NCBI RefSeq assembly: GCF_036865545.1 | Contig: NZ_CP142208.1 | Coordinates: forward strand, 2,604,001 to 2,668,000 | Direction of reading: 5' to 3' | Source: Erwinia sp. E_sp_B01_1 | GTDB lineage: Bacteria; Pseudomonadota; Gammaproteobacteria; Enterobacterales; Enterobacteriaceae | DNA: 64,000 bases | In this document: positions 17,466-28,062 of the stretch, one piece after another | Position numbering within the stretch: the stretch's first letter is position 1 | How the letters are laid out: every line of letters starts with the position of its first letter | Notes under the pieces: model-generated | What the model saw: only the letters and a program-made list of their open reading frames with translations | Database searches by the model: none | What the model was told of the DNA's origin: nothing | Made by a program: the position numbers and the translations under genes

Positions 17466-20149
17466 ATGGCCGTTACTAATGTTGCTGAACTTAACGCACT
17501 GGTTGAACGTGTTAAAGAAGCACAGCGCGAATACGCCAGTTTCACTCAAGAGCAGGTCGACAAAATTTTCCGTGCTGCAGCCCTTGCCGCCGCCGATGCC
17601 CGCATCCCGCTGGCAAAAATGGCTGTAGCCGAATCAGGCATGGGGATTGTTGAAGACAAAGTCATCAAAAATCACTTCGCTTCCGAATATATTTACAACG
17701 CCTATAAAGACGAAAAAACCTGCGGGATCCTGAGTACGGATGAAACCTTTGGTACCATCACTATAGCCGAGCCTACCGGTCTGATCTGCGGTATAGTCCC
17801 TACCACTAACCCTACCTCTACCGCCATTTTCAAAGCGTTAATCAGCCTTAAAACACGAAATGGCATTATCTTTTCTCCACACCCAAGAGCAAAAGACGCC
17901 ACCAATAAAGCGGCGGATATTGTCCTGCAGGCAGCCATTGCCGCAGGGGCGCCAAAAGATATTATCGGCTGGATCGACGTGCCCTCAGTTGAACTCTCTA
18001 ACCAGTTAATGCATCACCCTGATATCAATCTGATCCTTGCTACCGGTGGACCGGGCATGGTTAAGGCGGCCTACAGCTCGGGTAAACCAGCAATTGGCGT
18101 AGGCGCGGGTAATACGCCGGTAGTGATTGATGACAGTGCCGATATAAAGCGTGCGGTTGCCTCAATTCTGATGTCCAAAACCTTCGATAATGGGGTGATT
18201 TGTGCCTCAGAGCAGTCAGTTATTGTGGTGGACTCAGCCTATGATGCCGTTCGCGAACGTTTTGCCAGCCACGGTGGCTACATGCTGCAGGGCCAGGAAC
18301 TCAAGGCAGTGCAGGAGATCATTCTGAAAAACGGCGCGCTGAATGCCGCCATCGTAGGTCAGCCAGCGGTCAAAATTGCTGAGATGGCCGGTATCCATGT
18401 GCCTGCCAATACTAAAATCCTGATCGGCGAAGTCCAGAAGGTTGATGAGTCCGAGCCTTTTGCTCACGAAAAACTCTCCCCTACCCTGGCCATGTACCGG
18501 GCCAAAGACTTTGAAGACGCGGTGAGTAAAGCGGAAAAACTGGTGGCAATGGGCGGAATCGGCCACACCTCCTGTCTGTACACCGATCAGGATAATGAGC
18601 GCGAGCGCGTTAATTATTTCGGCGATAAGATGAAAACCGCCCGCATCCTGATTAACACGCCTGCTTCTCAGGGCGGGATTGGTGACCTGTATAACTTTAA
18701 ACTGGCGCCTTCGCTGACGCTGGGCTGTGGTTCCTGGGGGGTAACTCCATTTCTGAAAATGTCGGACCTAAACATCTGATTAACAAGAAAACCGTGGCTA
18801 AGCGAGCAGAGAATATGTTGTGGCATAAACTTCCGAAGTCTATCTACTTCCGTCGCGGTTCACTCCCTATAGCGCTTGAAGAAGTGGCGACAGATGGCGC
18901 GAAACGTGCCTTTATCGTGACTGACCGCTACCTGTTCAATAATGGTTATGCAGACCAGGTTGTTTCAGTGCTGAAGTCTCATGGTATTGAAACAGAAGTG
19001 TTCTTCGAAGTTGAAGCGGATCCAACCCTGAGCATCGTACGTAAAGGTGCTGAACAGATGAACTCCTTTAAACCAGACGTCATTATCGCTCTTGGCGGGG
19101 GTTCACCGATGGATGCCGCCAAAATTATGTGGGTGATGTATGAACATCCTGAAACCCATTTTGAGGAGCTGGCGCTGCGCTTTATGGATATCCGTAAACG
19201 CATCTACAAATTCCCGAAAATGGGCGTGAAGGCAAAAATGATCGCCATCACCACCACTTCCGGGACCGGCTCTGAAGTGACGCCTTTTGCGGTGGTGACT
19301 GATGATGCCACCGGCCAGAAATATCCCCTGGCCGACTATGCGCTGACGCCTGATATGGCTATTGTTGACGCCAACCTGGTGATGAACATGCCTAAGTCTC
19401 TTTGTGCCTTTGGGGGACTGGATGCGGTGACCCACTCGCTGGAAGCTTATGTCTCAGTACTGGCTAACGAATATTCTGACGGTCAGGCATTGCAGGCCCT
19501 GAAGCTGCTGCAGGAGAATTTACCGGCCAGTTATCGTGACGGTGCGAAAAATCCAATAGCCCGTGAGCGTGTTCACAATGCGGCTACCATTGCAGGTATT
19601 GCCTTCGCCAACGCCTTCCTGGGTGTCTGTCACTCCATGGCGCATAAACTGGGTTCTGAGTTCCATATTCCCCATGGTCTGGCAAACGCCCTGCTGATTA
19701 GCAACGTCATCCGCTATAACGCCAATGACAATCCAACCAAGCAGACGGCATTCAGCCAATATGACCGTCCTCAGGCTCGTCGTCGTTATGCCGAAGTGGC
19801 CGACCATTTACGTCTCAGCGCTCCCGGTGACCGCACTGCACAGAAAATCGAGAAGCTGCTGGCCTGGCTTGAAGAGATGAAAGCTCAACTGGGTATTCCT
19901 AAATCAATTCGCGAGGCAGGCGTGCAGGAAGCGGACTTCCTGGCGAAAGTGGACAAGCTGGCTGAAGATGCTTTCGATGACCAGTGTACTGGCGCTAACC
20001 CACGCTATCCGCTGATTGCCGAACTTAAGCAAATCATGCTCGACACCTTCTACGGACGTGAATACAGCGAAGTTTTCGCCAGTATTGCTGAAGCCGCGGA
20101 AGCTCAACCGGTAACGGCAAAAAAAGTTGAGAAGAAAGTGAAAAAGTAA
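17466..20149 (+). pseudogene. adhE: Bifunctional aldehyde-alcohol dehydrogenase AdhE, split by a frameshift
   Basis: AdhE reduces acetyl-CoA to acetaldehyde and then ethanol during fermentation and forms long filaments. The N-terminal aldehyde dehydrogenase half is complete, with its active-site Cys in FDNGVICASEQSV (~residue 246). The C-terminal iron-dependent alcohol dehydrogenase half is also complete, with GGGSPMDAAKIM and the metal-site His segment GVCHSMAHKLGSEFHIPHG. They are in different frames: after GCGSWG the six-G run at 18736-18741 should hold seven, and the first frame stops at 18779. Restoring one G gives 894 residues, near the usual 891. A start inside the second frame at 18794 exists but is an artefact. 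Sequence error is the simplest cause; a true mutation would abolish ethanol fermentation by this enzyme. Confidence 0.88.
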
Positions 20150-20167
20150 GCGTTGTTCAATTTAAAA

Positions 20168-20191
20168 ACCCGCCTGAAGGCGGGTTTTTTT
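20168..20191 (+). terminator. Terminator after adhE
   Basis: ACCCGCC (20168-20174) pairs with GGCGGGT (20179-20185) around a TGAA loop, followed by seven T residues and preceded by five A, so it can work in both directions. Confidence 0.92.
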
Positions 20192-20279
20192 ATGCAGGCG
20201 ATTATAAAGAAAAACTAATCAATATCAGCAGCCATATTCAAAAGGGGTCACCTGGTCCGGCATAACTATTCCACTGCTC

Positions 20280-20894
20280 TTAATTGACCTGCTTGCCATA
20301 AATCGCCTGTAAACAACCCTGTTCAATTGCTGCTTTATAATGTTTACGGCATACCGAAACATAGCGTTCATTACCGCCAATCACTACCTGCTCGCCTTCT
20401 TTGAATGGTGCGCCATTTTGATCCAGCCTTAATACCATTCCGGCTTTTCTTCCGCAGTGGCAAACGGTTTTTAATTCCACAAGCTTATCTGACCAGGCTA
20501 ATAAGTAGTGGCTTCCGGTAAATAACTCGCCGCGGAAATCTGTACGTAATCCATAACAAAGTACAGGTATATCGAGATTATCCACTACATCTGATAAGGC
20601 TTTTACCTGCTCTCTTGTCAGGAATTGACTTTCATCCACCAGCACGCAGTGAACCGGTTCCATCAAATGCAAAGCATTGATCTCGTCATAAAGTGACGTG
20701 GTGTTATCATACAATTTTGCTGGAGAAGAAAGCCCTATTCTCGAACTGACCTTGCCCGAACCGAAGCGGTTATCGATCTCCGCAGTGTAGACTATAGTCC
20801 TCATTCCCCGTTCCTGATAGTTATATGAGGATTGCAACAACGCGGTGGACTTGCCGGCGTTCATCGCGGAATAATAAAAATACAGCTGAGCCAT
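20280..20894 (-). CDS. tdk: Thymidine kinase
   Basis: Tdk phosphorylates thymidine in the pyrimidine salvage path. The 204-residue type II enzyme has the P-loop [13 protein letters not shown] (~residues 9-21), the DESQFLT motif with the catalytic Glu (~residue 88), and zinc-binding Cys pairs CHCG (~145) and CRKH (~183). It lies between adhE and hns, as in E. coli. Confidence 0.97.
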   Translation of the reverse strand: MAQLYFYYSAMNAGKSTALLQSSYNYQERGMRTIVYTAEIDNRFGSGKVSSRIGLSSPAKLYDNTTSLYDEINALHLMEPVHCVLVDESQFLTREQVKALSDVVDNLDIPVLCYGLRTDFRGELFTGSHYLLAWSDKLVELKTVCHCGRKAGMVLRLDQNGAPFKEGEQVVIGGNERYVSVCRKHYKAAIEQGCLQAIYGKQVN

Positions 20895-21422
20895 CAGCCT
20901 TCACTCCCTGCAGATAATTCAAATGAATAATCGGAATTGTACCACAAGCCACATCAGCCGTGGCGGCGTTGATCGGTGACATAACGTGAAGCTGAGTATT
21001 TCAATGGAATTGCCCCTCAGGAAGAAAATGTCTTTGAATTAACCCTGTTTTTCTTACCCTGACCTCTTTTTTCCTCAGGGATTTTTCGCATTTTACGATT
21101 AAAAAAACAATTACAGCTCTGTTAATATCAGCGCAATTCACTTAACCAAATTGCGATTACCCTGAAATGATTACCTGTTTGCTGTTTTAACTGCTATATT
21201 CAACCTGCATTTGAGCATGGGTACTCCCCGGCTTAATGACTACAAAACAGGCATTGCAATTGCTATTTTAACTTCGCATTAAGGTTAATAATGGGGAAGG
21301 AATCTTTATCTTCCGTTATTCTGAATTCCTTACAAAATTAACTATTGCAGTTCGTTTTTGCTCACTCTATTATTATCGGGCAGAACAGTTCCCCCACTTT
21401 TATAATTTTTGAGATTCATATA
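20895..21422. other. Regulatory region between tdk and hns
   Basis: This 528-bp AT-rich gap between divergent tdk and hns has no credible gene. It contains repeated T-rich and AATT stretches and TTGCAATTGC near 21255, in keeping with a curved, autoregulated hns promoter. I cannot fix the promoter hexamers with confidence. Confidence 0.4.
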
Positions 21423-21827
21423 ATGAGCGAAGCACTTAAAATTTTGAACAACATTCGTACCCTGCGTGCTCAAGCCAGAGAATGTACTCTGGAAACGCTG
21501 GAAGAAATGCTGGAAAAACTGGAAGTTGTTGTTAATGAGCGTCGTGATGAAGAGAGCCATGCTCAGGCTGAAGTTCAGGAACGCACCCGTAAATTACAGC
21601 AATACCGTGAGATGCTGATTGCCGATGGCATTGATCCTAACGAACTACTTTCAACGCTGACCGCCACCAAAGCGCCAGGCAAAGCCAAACGTGCTGCCCG
21701 CCCTGCTAAATACAAATATACTGATGAAAATGGCGAAGCCAGAACCTGGACCGGCCAGGGCCGTACGCCAGCAGTCATTAAAAAAGCCATTGATGAAGGT
21801 AAACAGCTGGACGATTTCCTGCTGTAA
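21423..21827 (+). CDS. hns: Nucleoid protein H-NS
   Basis: H-NS silences AT-rich and horizontally acquired DNA. The 134-residue protein has the N-terminal coiled-coil dimer region ([20 protein letters not shown] to about residue 65) and a basic linker [17 protein letters not shown]. The C-terminal DNA-binding domain has the minor-groove motif TGQGRTP (~residue 109). The ATG at 21423 gives the family start; an upstream in-frame ATG at 21345 would add 26 non-conserved residues. Its place between tdk and galU supports true hns over a paralogue such as stpA. Confidence 0.96.
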   Translation: MSEALKILNNIRTLRAQARECTLETLEEMLEKLEVVVNERRDEESHAQAEVQERTRKLQQYREMLIADGIDPNELLSTLTATKAPGKAKRAARPAKYKYTDENGEARTWTGQGRTPAVIKKAIDEGKQLDDFLL

Positions 21828-21852
21828 TCATTCATTCAGGTGCTTCAGAAAA

Positions 21853-21876
21853 ACCCATCCCCGTGATGGGTTTTTT
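21853..21876 (+). terminator. Terminator after hns
   Basis: ACCCATC (21853-21859) pairs with GATGGGT (21865-21871), followed by TTTTTTATT. Confidence 0.88.
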
Positions 21877-21913
21877 ATTGGCAGCGATTTAACCGCGTTC
21901 GTCTTCAGACAAT

Positions 21914-21933
21914 AAAAAAGGAGCCGTAGCTCC
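21914..21933 (-). terminator. Terminator of the galU-ugd-epimerase operon
   Basis: Read on the minus strand, GGAGC-TACG-GCTCC is followed by TTTTTTATT. It lies 20 bp after the stop of the epimerase gene. Confidence 0.85.
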
Positions 21934-21953
21934 TGTTTACGGGTGGTTATCTG

Positions 21954-22961
21954 CTACACCTTATAATAAGAACGATACCATGTGACAAACTGTGCAATAC
22001 CCTCTTCAACCCCGGTCTGAGGTTTAAAGCCCGTCGCCTCATACAAGGCGGTGGTATCGGCACTGGTCTCCAGCACGTCACCGGGCTGCATTGGCAGCAT
22101 ATTCTTATCAGCTTTGATCCCCAGCGCCTTTTCCAGCGCTTCGATATAAGCCATCAGCGTGACGGGATTACTGTTGCCTATATTATAGACGCGGTAAGGA
22201 GCGGAACTGGTCGCAGGGCTGCCCTGCTCAACGGTCCAGTTTTCATCCGGCTGAGGAATAACATCCTGCAAACGTACAATGGCTTCAGCAATATCGTCGA
22301 TATAAGTGAAATCACGACGCATTTGTCCGTTGTTATAGACATCAATCTTTTCACCCGCAACCATCGCCCGGGTGAATTTAAATAAAGCCATATCCGGACG
22401 CCCCCAGGGACCATAGACGGTAAAGAACCGCAGACCAGTGGTGGGAATGCCGTACAGGTGAGAATAGGTGTGAGACATCAGCTCGTTGGCTTTCTTGGTC
22501 GCTGCGTACAACGACACAGGATGGTCAACAGAATCATCTGTAGAGAATGGCATCTTACGATTCAGGCCATAAACGGAGCTGGATGAGGCGTAAAGCAGGT
22601 GGCCTATATGGTTATGGCGGCACCCTTCAAGAATATTCAGATGGCCAATGAGATTCGCATCTGCGTAAGCCAGGGGGTTATCCAGTGAATAACGCACGCC
22701 GGCCTGAGCGCCCAGGTGGATGACCCGCTCAAACGCTTCGTCGCGAAAGAGTTGGGCGATCCCTTCTCTGTCAGCCAGATCGATTTGGATAAAAGAAAAC
22801 TGCTCGTGGGGCTTGAGTAATTCAAGACGGGCAAGTTTGAGGTTAACATCGTAATAATCATTCAGGTTGTCGATCCCGACAACCTGGTGACCGGCTGCCA
22901 GCAGGCGTTCCGCTACGTGAAAACCTATAAATCCTGCTGCGCCGGTAACCAGATATTTCAT
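21954..22961 (-). CDS. NAD-dependent epimerase, probably UDP-glucuronate 4-epimerase
   Basis: This 335-residue extended short-chain dehydrogenase has the NAD motif TGAAGFIG (residues 6-13), the catalytic Ser in SSSSVYG and YAATK as the Tyr-x3-Lys pair (~residue 150), and the GPWGRPDMALFKFT substrate loop. That loop, with the FIGFHVAERLL start, is typical of enzymes converting UDP-glucuronate to UDP-galacturonate. Position supports this: ugd, which makes UDP-glucuronate, ends 14 bp upstream. The substrate is inferred; UDP-glucose 4-epimerase is the main alternative. E. coli lacks this gene here. Confidence 0.85.
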   Translation of the reverse strand: MKYLVTGAAGFIGFHVAERLLAAGHQVVGIDNLNDYYDVNLKLARLELLKPHEQFSFIQIDLADREGIAQLFRDEAFERVIHLGAQAGVRYSLDNPLAYADANLIGHLNILEGCRHNHIGHLLYASSSSVYGLNRKMPFSTDDSVDHPVSLYAATKKANELMSHTYSHLYGIPTTGLRFFTVYGPWGRPDMALFKFTRAMVAGEKIDVYNNGQMRRDFTYIDDIAEAIVRLQDVIPQPDENWTVEQGSPATSSAPYRVYNIGNSNPVTLMAYIEALEKALGIKADKNMLPMQPGDVLETSADTTALYEATGFKPQTGVEEGIAQFVTWYRSYYKV

Positions 22962-22975
22962 ACTGCCCTCGTTAA

Positions 22976-24316
22976 TTATGCAATGTTGATTGAAGCTCCG
23001 CGGCCGATTGCATAATAAACAAAACCGCGCTTGCTGATTCTTTCTGGATCATACAGGTTACGACCATCAAAAATCACGGGTTCTTTCAGAGCATTTTTAA
23101 TGACATCAAAATCCGGGGCGCGGAAGTTTTGCCATTCGGTACAGATAACCAGGCCATCAGCACCCTGCAGAGCCGCTTCTTTGGTACCCATCAGCTTCAG
23201 ATCGCTGCGGTGACCGTAGATGCGCTGCGCTTCATCCATCGCTTCCGGATCGAAAGCCTGCACGGATGCACCCGCTTCCCAAAGCGCTTCCATCAGCACA
23301 CGGCTTGATGCTTCACGCATGTCATCGGTATTTGGCTTAAAGGAAAGCCCCCACAGCGCAAAGGTTTTGCCCTGCAGATTGTCACCGAAATGACGCTTGA
23401 TGAAGGTTGGCAGCTTGTTCTTCTGCGAATCATTGACGTCTTCAACAGCCTGCAGCAAACGAGGCGTGTAGCCAATTTGCTCTGCGGTACGGATCAGTGC
23501 CTGCACATCTTTAGGGAAGCAGGAACCGCCGTAGCCACAGCCAGGATAGATGAATGAGTAGCCGATACGCGGGTCAGAACCGATACCCTGACGCACTTTC
23601 TCAACATCTGCACCCAGGCGTTCAGCCAGGTTAGAGATTTCATTCATAAAGCTGATTTTGGTGGCCAGCATGCAGTTTGCTGCATACTTGGTCAGCTCCG
23701 CGCTGCGGATATCCATCAAAATCATGCGATCGTGATTACGGTTAAACGGCTCGTACAACTCACGCAGCAGTTCAACAACGGCATCATTGTCCGTGCCCAC
23801 GACAATACGCTCAGGACGCATACAGTCGTTAACAGCGGCACCTTCCTTGAGGAATTCTGGGTTAGAAACCACATCAAAGGCGATGGTTTCACCGCGTGCT
23901 TTCAGGGCTTCTTCCATTACTGCGCGAACACGATCTGCTGTCCCTACTGGAACAGTAGACTTGTCGATCACCACTTTATGATCGTTCATGTGCTGCGCGA
24001 TAGTGCGGGCTACAGCGGTAACATATTTCAGATCCGCAGAGCCGTCTTCATCCGGAGGTGTGCCCACAGCGATAAACTGCATCGTGCCGTGATTCACACC
24101 CTCTTCCGCGTTGGTGGAAAACTTGAGGCTACCAGCTTCATAGTTTTTCATCACCAGAGGCGTCAGGCCCGGTTCAAAAATTGGAATGATCCCTTTCTTC
24201 AGATTCTCGACTTTATTCGCGTCGACATCGATACAAAGAACGTCATGTCCGACTTCGGCCAAAACCGCAGCCTGAACCAGACCCACATAGCCGATACCAA
24301 ATACGGTGACTTTCAT
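22976..24316 (-). CDS. ugd: UDP-glucose 6-dehydrogenase
   Basis: Ugd oxidises UDP-glucose twice to UDP-glucuronate, a precursor for acidic exopolysaccharide and lipid A modification. The 446-residue protein has the Rossmann start [21 protein letters not shown], the catalytic Cys in [12 protein letters not shown] (~residue 265) and [14 protein letters not shown] in the C-terminal NDP-sugar domain. It lies between galU and the epimerase on one strand (24- and 14-bp gaps). In E. coli ugd is elsewhere, so this is a rearranged sugar-nucleotide operon. Confidence 0.95.
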   Translation of the reverse strand: MKVTVFGIGYVGLVQAAVLAEVGHDVLCIDVDANKVENLKKGIIPIFEPGLTPLVMKNYEAGSLKFSTNAEEGVNHGTMQFIAVGTPPDEDGSADLKYVTAVARTIAQHMNDHKVVIDKSTVPVGTADRVRAVMEEALKARGETIAFDVVSNPEFLKEGAAVNDCMRPERIVVGTDNDAVVELLRELYEPFNRNHDRMILMDIRSAELTKYAANCMLATKISFMNEISNLAERLGADVEKVRQGIGSDPRIGYSFIYPGCGYGGSCFPKDVQALIRTAEQIGYTPRLLQAVEDVNDSQKNKLPTFIKRHFGDNLQGKTFALWGLSFKPNTDDMREASSRVLMEALWEAGASVQAFDPEAMDEAQRIYGHRSDLKLMGTKEAALQGADGLVICTEWQNFRAPDFDVIKNALKEPVIFDGRNLYDPERISKRGFVYYAIGRGASINIA

Positions 24317-24340
24317 TGAATTGTCCCGGTTAAATTAAAA

Positions 24341-25249
24341 TTACTTTTTATTACCAACGGTGCTTTCAAGCCACTCTTTAAAGTCGCTGCCCAGCGTATC
24401 GTGACGCACGCCGTACTCGACGAAAGCCTGCATGTAGCCCAGCTTGTTACCACAGTCATGGCTGATACCTTTCAGGTGATAAGCTTCAACTGTTTCTTTG
24501 TCCATCAGCATAGCGATGGAGTCGGTCAGCTGGATTTCATCACCAGCGCCCGGAGGGGTTTTAGCCAGCAGAGGCCAGATATCTGCAGAAAGAACATAAC
24601 GTCCTACTACTGCCAGATTGGATGGCGCTTTATCTGCTTTAGGCTTCTCTACAACACCGACCATAGGAGCACTTTCGCCCGCGTTAAGTTCAGCACCCTG
24701 ACAATCCACCACGCCGTAAGCTGTTACGTCAGCTACTGGCTCAACCATAATCTGGCTGTGGCCGGTCTCATCAAAGCGGCGCATCATATCGGCCAGGTTG
24801 TCTTTGGTCAGGTTAGATTCGTATTCATCAATAATAACGTCAGGCAAGATAACAGCGAAAGGCTCGTTACCTACAACCGGGTAAGCACACATTACAGCGT
24901 GGCCCAGGCCTTTTGCCAGACCCTGACGGACCTGCATGATGGTCACGTGCGGAGGACAGATAGACTGAATCTCTTCCAGCAGCTGACGCTTAACGCGTTT
25001 TTCCAGCATTGATTCCAGCTCAAAACTGGTATCAAAGTGGTTTTCAATGGCGTTTTTAGAGGAGTGTGTCACTAACACAATCTCAGTGATCCCTGCTGCG
25101 ATGCACTCATTAACGACATACTGAATTAACGGCTTATCAACCAATGGCAGCATTTCTTTTGGAATGGCTTTGGTTGCAGGCAACATACGCGTTCCCAAAC
25201 CAGCTACCGGGATTACCGCTTTTTTTACTTTGGACTTATAGGCAGACAT
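24341..25249 (-). CDS. galU: UTP-glucose-1-phosphate uridylyltransferase
   Basis: GalU makes UDP-glucose from UTP and glucose-1-phosphate. The 302-residue protein matches the E. coli length and holds the nucleotide-binding motif [21 protein letters not shown] (residues ~13-33), the [10 protein letters not shown] segment and VGVVEKPK. It is the first gene of a three-gene operon with ugd and the epimerase, so its product feeds straight into the next step. Confidence 0.97.
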   Translation of the reverse strand: MSAYKSKVKKAVIPVAGLGTRMLPATKAIPKEMLPLVDKPLIQYVVNECIAAGITEIVLVTHSSKNAIENHFDTSFELESMLEKRVKRQLLEEIQSICPPHVTIMQVRQGLAKGLGHAVMCAYPVVGNEPFAVILPDVIIDEYESNLTKDNLADMMRRFDETGHSQIMVEPVADVTAYGVVDCQGAELNAGESAPMVGVVEKPKADKAPSNLAVVGRYVLSADIWPLLAKTPPGAGDEIQLTDSIAMLMDKETVEAYHLKGISHDCGNKLGYMQAFVEYGVRHDTLGSDFKEWLESTVGNKK

Positions 25250-25414
25250 CTAAGTACCTCTCTTTATAGGCCGTTCAAGTTATTACTTGATATGTCGAGT
25301 TAAAAAACGAGTTGAGTATACCAGTGGAACCCTGACGGATTTATCCTGGATGAACCCTTTCAGCATAAATTAAGATTATTACCCAAGTGTAAAGCTTAAC
25401 TTTGGTCCTGTCTG

Positions 25415-25440
25415 CCGGGCGAAAAAATAATTACGCCCGG
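25415..25440 (-). terminator. Hairpin between rssB and galU
   Basis: CCGGGCG (25415-25421) and CGCCCGG (25434-25440) form a stem just after the rssB stop. It lacks a T tract on the minus strand, so its terminator role is likely but not certain. The remaining galU upstream DNA (25250-25414) shows nothing I can name. Confidence 0.5.
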
Positions 25441-25444
25441 AAAG

Positions 25445-26458
25445 TTACTCAGTAGACAACATCAGGCGCAGCCTGCCTCCGGCGCCCCAAACCTGGCATT
25501 GCCAGGCCTCGCACCGCTGACTAATCTGGTTCAAATGGGTGTTGCCTAAAGTACCAAGAGGAACGCCGTTACTGAGCTGAATTTGATGGGAATTGACGCT
25601 GAGCGTGGCATTTAAGCCAGCAGAAACGAGGATCAGGTTCTTCAGGCCCTGGTGATAATACCCTACCAGTAACGGGAATTGCCCCTGAAGATTAGCCTGA
25701 CGTAAAAGCAGATTGACCTGTTTAAGCAGGCTGTTTAATTCCGGCAGTCGCTGAGACTGTCCGGATAATTGATCCTGTAGCAGCCCGTTAAATAACGCTC
25801 TCAACAACAACGCAGCCAGCACACCATTATCACCAGCCCGGGTAACATCCAGGCAATAGAAGGCCAGATCTTTTTCAGATAGCGCTGCAATATCCAGCAC
25901 CAGTCCTGGTTGTTCTGCCATCGTAAGCTGCCGGTAATTAATCCGGCAGTTGGCGATTACCTGCTGAACGGGTGGTTGAAGTTGTTTGAGAAGTTTTGAA
26001 GCGGCGTGGGGATCCCGCACCAGCGCATCCCAGTCCTGAAACAGTTGCTCATCTTCTTCGACTTTGGACGTAAACATCGAAGGATAGAGGCATTCAAAAA
26101 CAGCCTCACGCAACCGGGCCAGATCTTTAAGCGGTTTAAGCAGTACGTCCTGCACGCCGAGACGCAGCAGATGGGCTATGTCAGCCATATTCTCCGTAGC
26201 AGAAATCACCAGAATGGGCAGAACGTTGCCTTTGCTGCGCAGATGTTCAACAAGCTTGAGTCCATTCATGCGCGGCATGGCCAGATCGCAGATTATCAAA
26301 TCGTGAGAAGACTGGTTCAGTTTTTCGAGGGCCTGAAGGCCGTCCTCAGCCAGCGTAATCTCAGCGCCAAGAGAACCGAGATAGTTGTCAAGAAGAGAGC
26401 GGAAAACGACTTCGTCTTCAACAATCAGAATCTTTTTTCCGCTTAATGGCTTGTCCAT
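25445..26458 (-). CDS. rssB: Two-component response regulator RssB (sigma-S degradation adaptor)
   Basis: RssB binds sigma-S and hands it to the ClpXP protease. The 337-residue protein has an N-terminal receiver domain with VEDE at 13-16, phosphoacceptor Asp58 in LIICDLAMPRMNG, and the SATEN and LKPL motifs. A C-terminal phosphatase-like domain (~residues 150-337) lacks clear catalytic acids, as in E. coli. It follows rssA on the same strand with an 82-bp gap. Confidence 0.95.
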   Translation of the reverse strand: MDKPLSGKKILIVEDEVVFRSLLDNYLGSLGAEITLAEDGLQALEKLNQSSHDLIICDLAMPRMNGLKLVEHLRSKGNVLPILVISATENMADIAHLLRLGVQDVLLKPLKDLARLREAVFECLYPSMFTSKVEEDEQLFQDWDALVRDPHAASKLLKQLQPPVQQVIANCRINYRQLTMAEQPGLVLDIAALSEKDLAFYCLDVTRAGDNGVLAALLLRALFNGLLQDQLSGQSQRLPELNSLLKQVNLLLRQANLQGQFPLLVGYYHQGLKNLILVSAGLNATLSVNSHQIQLSNGVPLGTLGNTHLNQISQRCEAWQCQVWGAGGRLRLMLSTE

Positions 26459-26540
26459 TATCCCCCCTGTACACCGGATTAGTCAATAGTGGCTCATAAA
26501 CCATATTTACGCCTCTAAGATTTGCCTGAACTCTCATATT

Positions 26541-27458
26541 TCACTCACCCGAAAATTGTGCCTGACGGACCAGCGGAAGTAATTCATCCATTTTTTTCTC
26601 CACGGCCAGCCTGCCGGCTTCGATAGCTTCTCCGGCACGGTGAAAATCCAGAGTAGAAATTTGAGGGCAAAAAGGCTGAATTAATACATCGGGCGGATCT
26701 CCCGCCATACGATTGCGTTTGAGTCGGTTTTCCAGCACCTGGATGGAGGTGGACATGATTTCCATAGCACCAGGCGTCTGATTGATTTTGCGTTGGGCAA
26801 CGCTTGAGAGACGCTGTCGGAGCTTGCCACGCCAGGTCGTTGAGGCTGCTATTTTCTCATCTTCAGTCTGTGGCGTTACAGACAAAAGGTCTTGCTGCAT
26901 CAGATGGGCATCGTGCTGCAGGTCAACAGCAATCACAATATCGGCCCCCAGCGCGCGGGTCAGCGAGATGGGGACCGGATTAACCACGGCCCCATCCACC
27001 AGCCAGTAGCCATTATAGGCAACCGGAGCCAGCAGGCCTGGCATGCTGCAGGAGGCACGCACTGCTCTGTGCAGATCGCCCTCTGTCAGCCAGAGTTCAC
27101 GCCCGGTGCTGAGATTGGTCGCCACGGCGCCAAAAGGCAGACTGCACTCTTCAATATGCTGGTGTTTAACCAACTGACGAACATGATTGAATACACGTTC
27201 GCCTCTTAGCAATCCCCCACGCCGCCAGGAGAAGTCCATCAGGCGGATAACGTCCCAGTAGCTGAATGAACGCACCCAGGTTTCAAGGACAGGCATACGC
27301 TGGCTGGCATAAGCGGCACCGACCAGTGCCCCTACAGAGCACCCCGCTACCACATCCACTTTGATCCCAGCTCTTTCCAGCGCTGCGATAACACCAATAT
27401 GCGCCCATCCCTTGGCGGCACCCGACCCCAGTGCCAGTCCAATTTTAACCTGTCTCAT
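26541..27458 (-). CDS. rssA: Patatin-like phospholipase RssA
   Basis: This 305-residue protein has the patatin fold: glycine-rich oxyanion motif GSGAAKGWAH (residues ~11-20), nucleophile Ser in GCSVG (~41) and catalytic Asp in DGAVVNPVP (~155). RssA lies upstream of rssB in enterobacteria, and its substrate is not established. The length and start match E. coli. It is divergent from ychJ. Confidence 0.94.
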   Translation of the reverse strand: MRQVKIGLALGSGAAKGWAHIGVIAALERAGIKVDVVAGCSVGALVGAAYASQRMPVLETWVRSFSYWDVIRLMDFSWRRGGLLRGERVFNHVRQLVKHQHIEECSLPFGAVATNLSTGRELWLTEGDLHRAVRASCSMPGLLAPVAYNGYWLVDGAVVNPVPISLTRALGADIVIAVDLQHDAHLMQQDLLSVTPQTEDEKIAASTTWRGKLRQRLSSVAQRKINQTPGAMEIMSTSIQVLENRLKRNRMAGDPPDVLIQPFCPQISTLDFHRAGEAIEAGRLAVEKKMDELLPLVRQAQFSGE

Positions 27459-27559
27459 TCAACCTCTGGCGTTAACTTAACTAACAAATGGCATCATCGT
27501 TGCTGCTCGGTTACCATGACGCCCAAAATTTTTCGGTCTTATCACTCTCTGGAGTTTAC

Positions 27560-28018
27560 GTGTCAGAACATTGCCCATGCTGTAGCGGAATGGAGTATAG
27601 CGTATGTTGTCAGCCCTATCTAAAAGGGTTGGCTATACCTGCTTCACCGGAAGCCCTGATGCGTTCGCGATATACCGCTTATGCGACCCAGGATGCAGAG
27701 TACCTTGTTGCGACCTGGCATCCAACCTGTGATGCCCAACGTTTTCATGCCAGCCTTGTGGAAAGCTTCAAAAGCACAACCTGGCTCAGTTTACAGATTA
27801 TTGCGGCAGAAAAAACCGGAGATAAATCTGAAGGCTTCGTGACTTTTTTTGCTCGTTTCTCTGAAAATCAGCACGAAAGCTTTATTCATGAGCGTTCCCG
27901 CTTTCTTAAGGAAGAACAACGCTGGTATTATATTGACGGAATCTACCCTGAGACAGGGCGTAATGACCGTTGCCCATGCGGCTCCGGCAAAAAATTCAAG
28001 AAATGCTGCGGCCAGTAA
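27560..28018 (+). CDS. ychJ: YchJ family SEC-C motif protein
   Basis: This is a 152-residue protein with two metal-binding SEC-C type motifs: [13 protein letters not shown] at the N-terminus and [13 protein letters not shown] at the C-terminus, around an NTF2-like middle ([23 protein letters not shown]). The function is unknown. The start is GTG at 27560, just after GGAGTTTAC; this matches the E. coli length, whereas an upstream ATG at 27488 would add 24 unsupported residues. Confidence 0.93.
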   Translation: MSEHCPCCSGMEYSVCCQPYLKGLAIPASPEALMRSRYTAYATQDAEYLVATWHPTCDAQRFHASLVESFKSTTWLSLQIIAAEKTGDKSEGFVTFFARFSENQHESFIHERSRFLKEEQRWYYIDGIYPETGRNDRCPCGSGKKFKKCCGQ

Positions 28019-28062
28019 AGTCGCTCACCTTAAAGAATTGCTTCGACAGGTAAACCACTGCA

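Noticed and set aside
18794..20149. Separate iron alcohol dehydrogenase gene with its own start
   Set aside because: The protein begins in the middle of AdhE without a ribosome site, and one added G joins it to the upstream half.
23732..24319. 195-codon open frame opposite ugd
   Set aside because: It is antisense to conserved Ugd domains, with no ribosome site and no recognisable protein.
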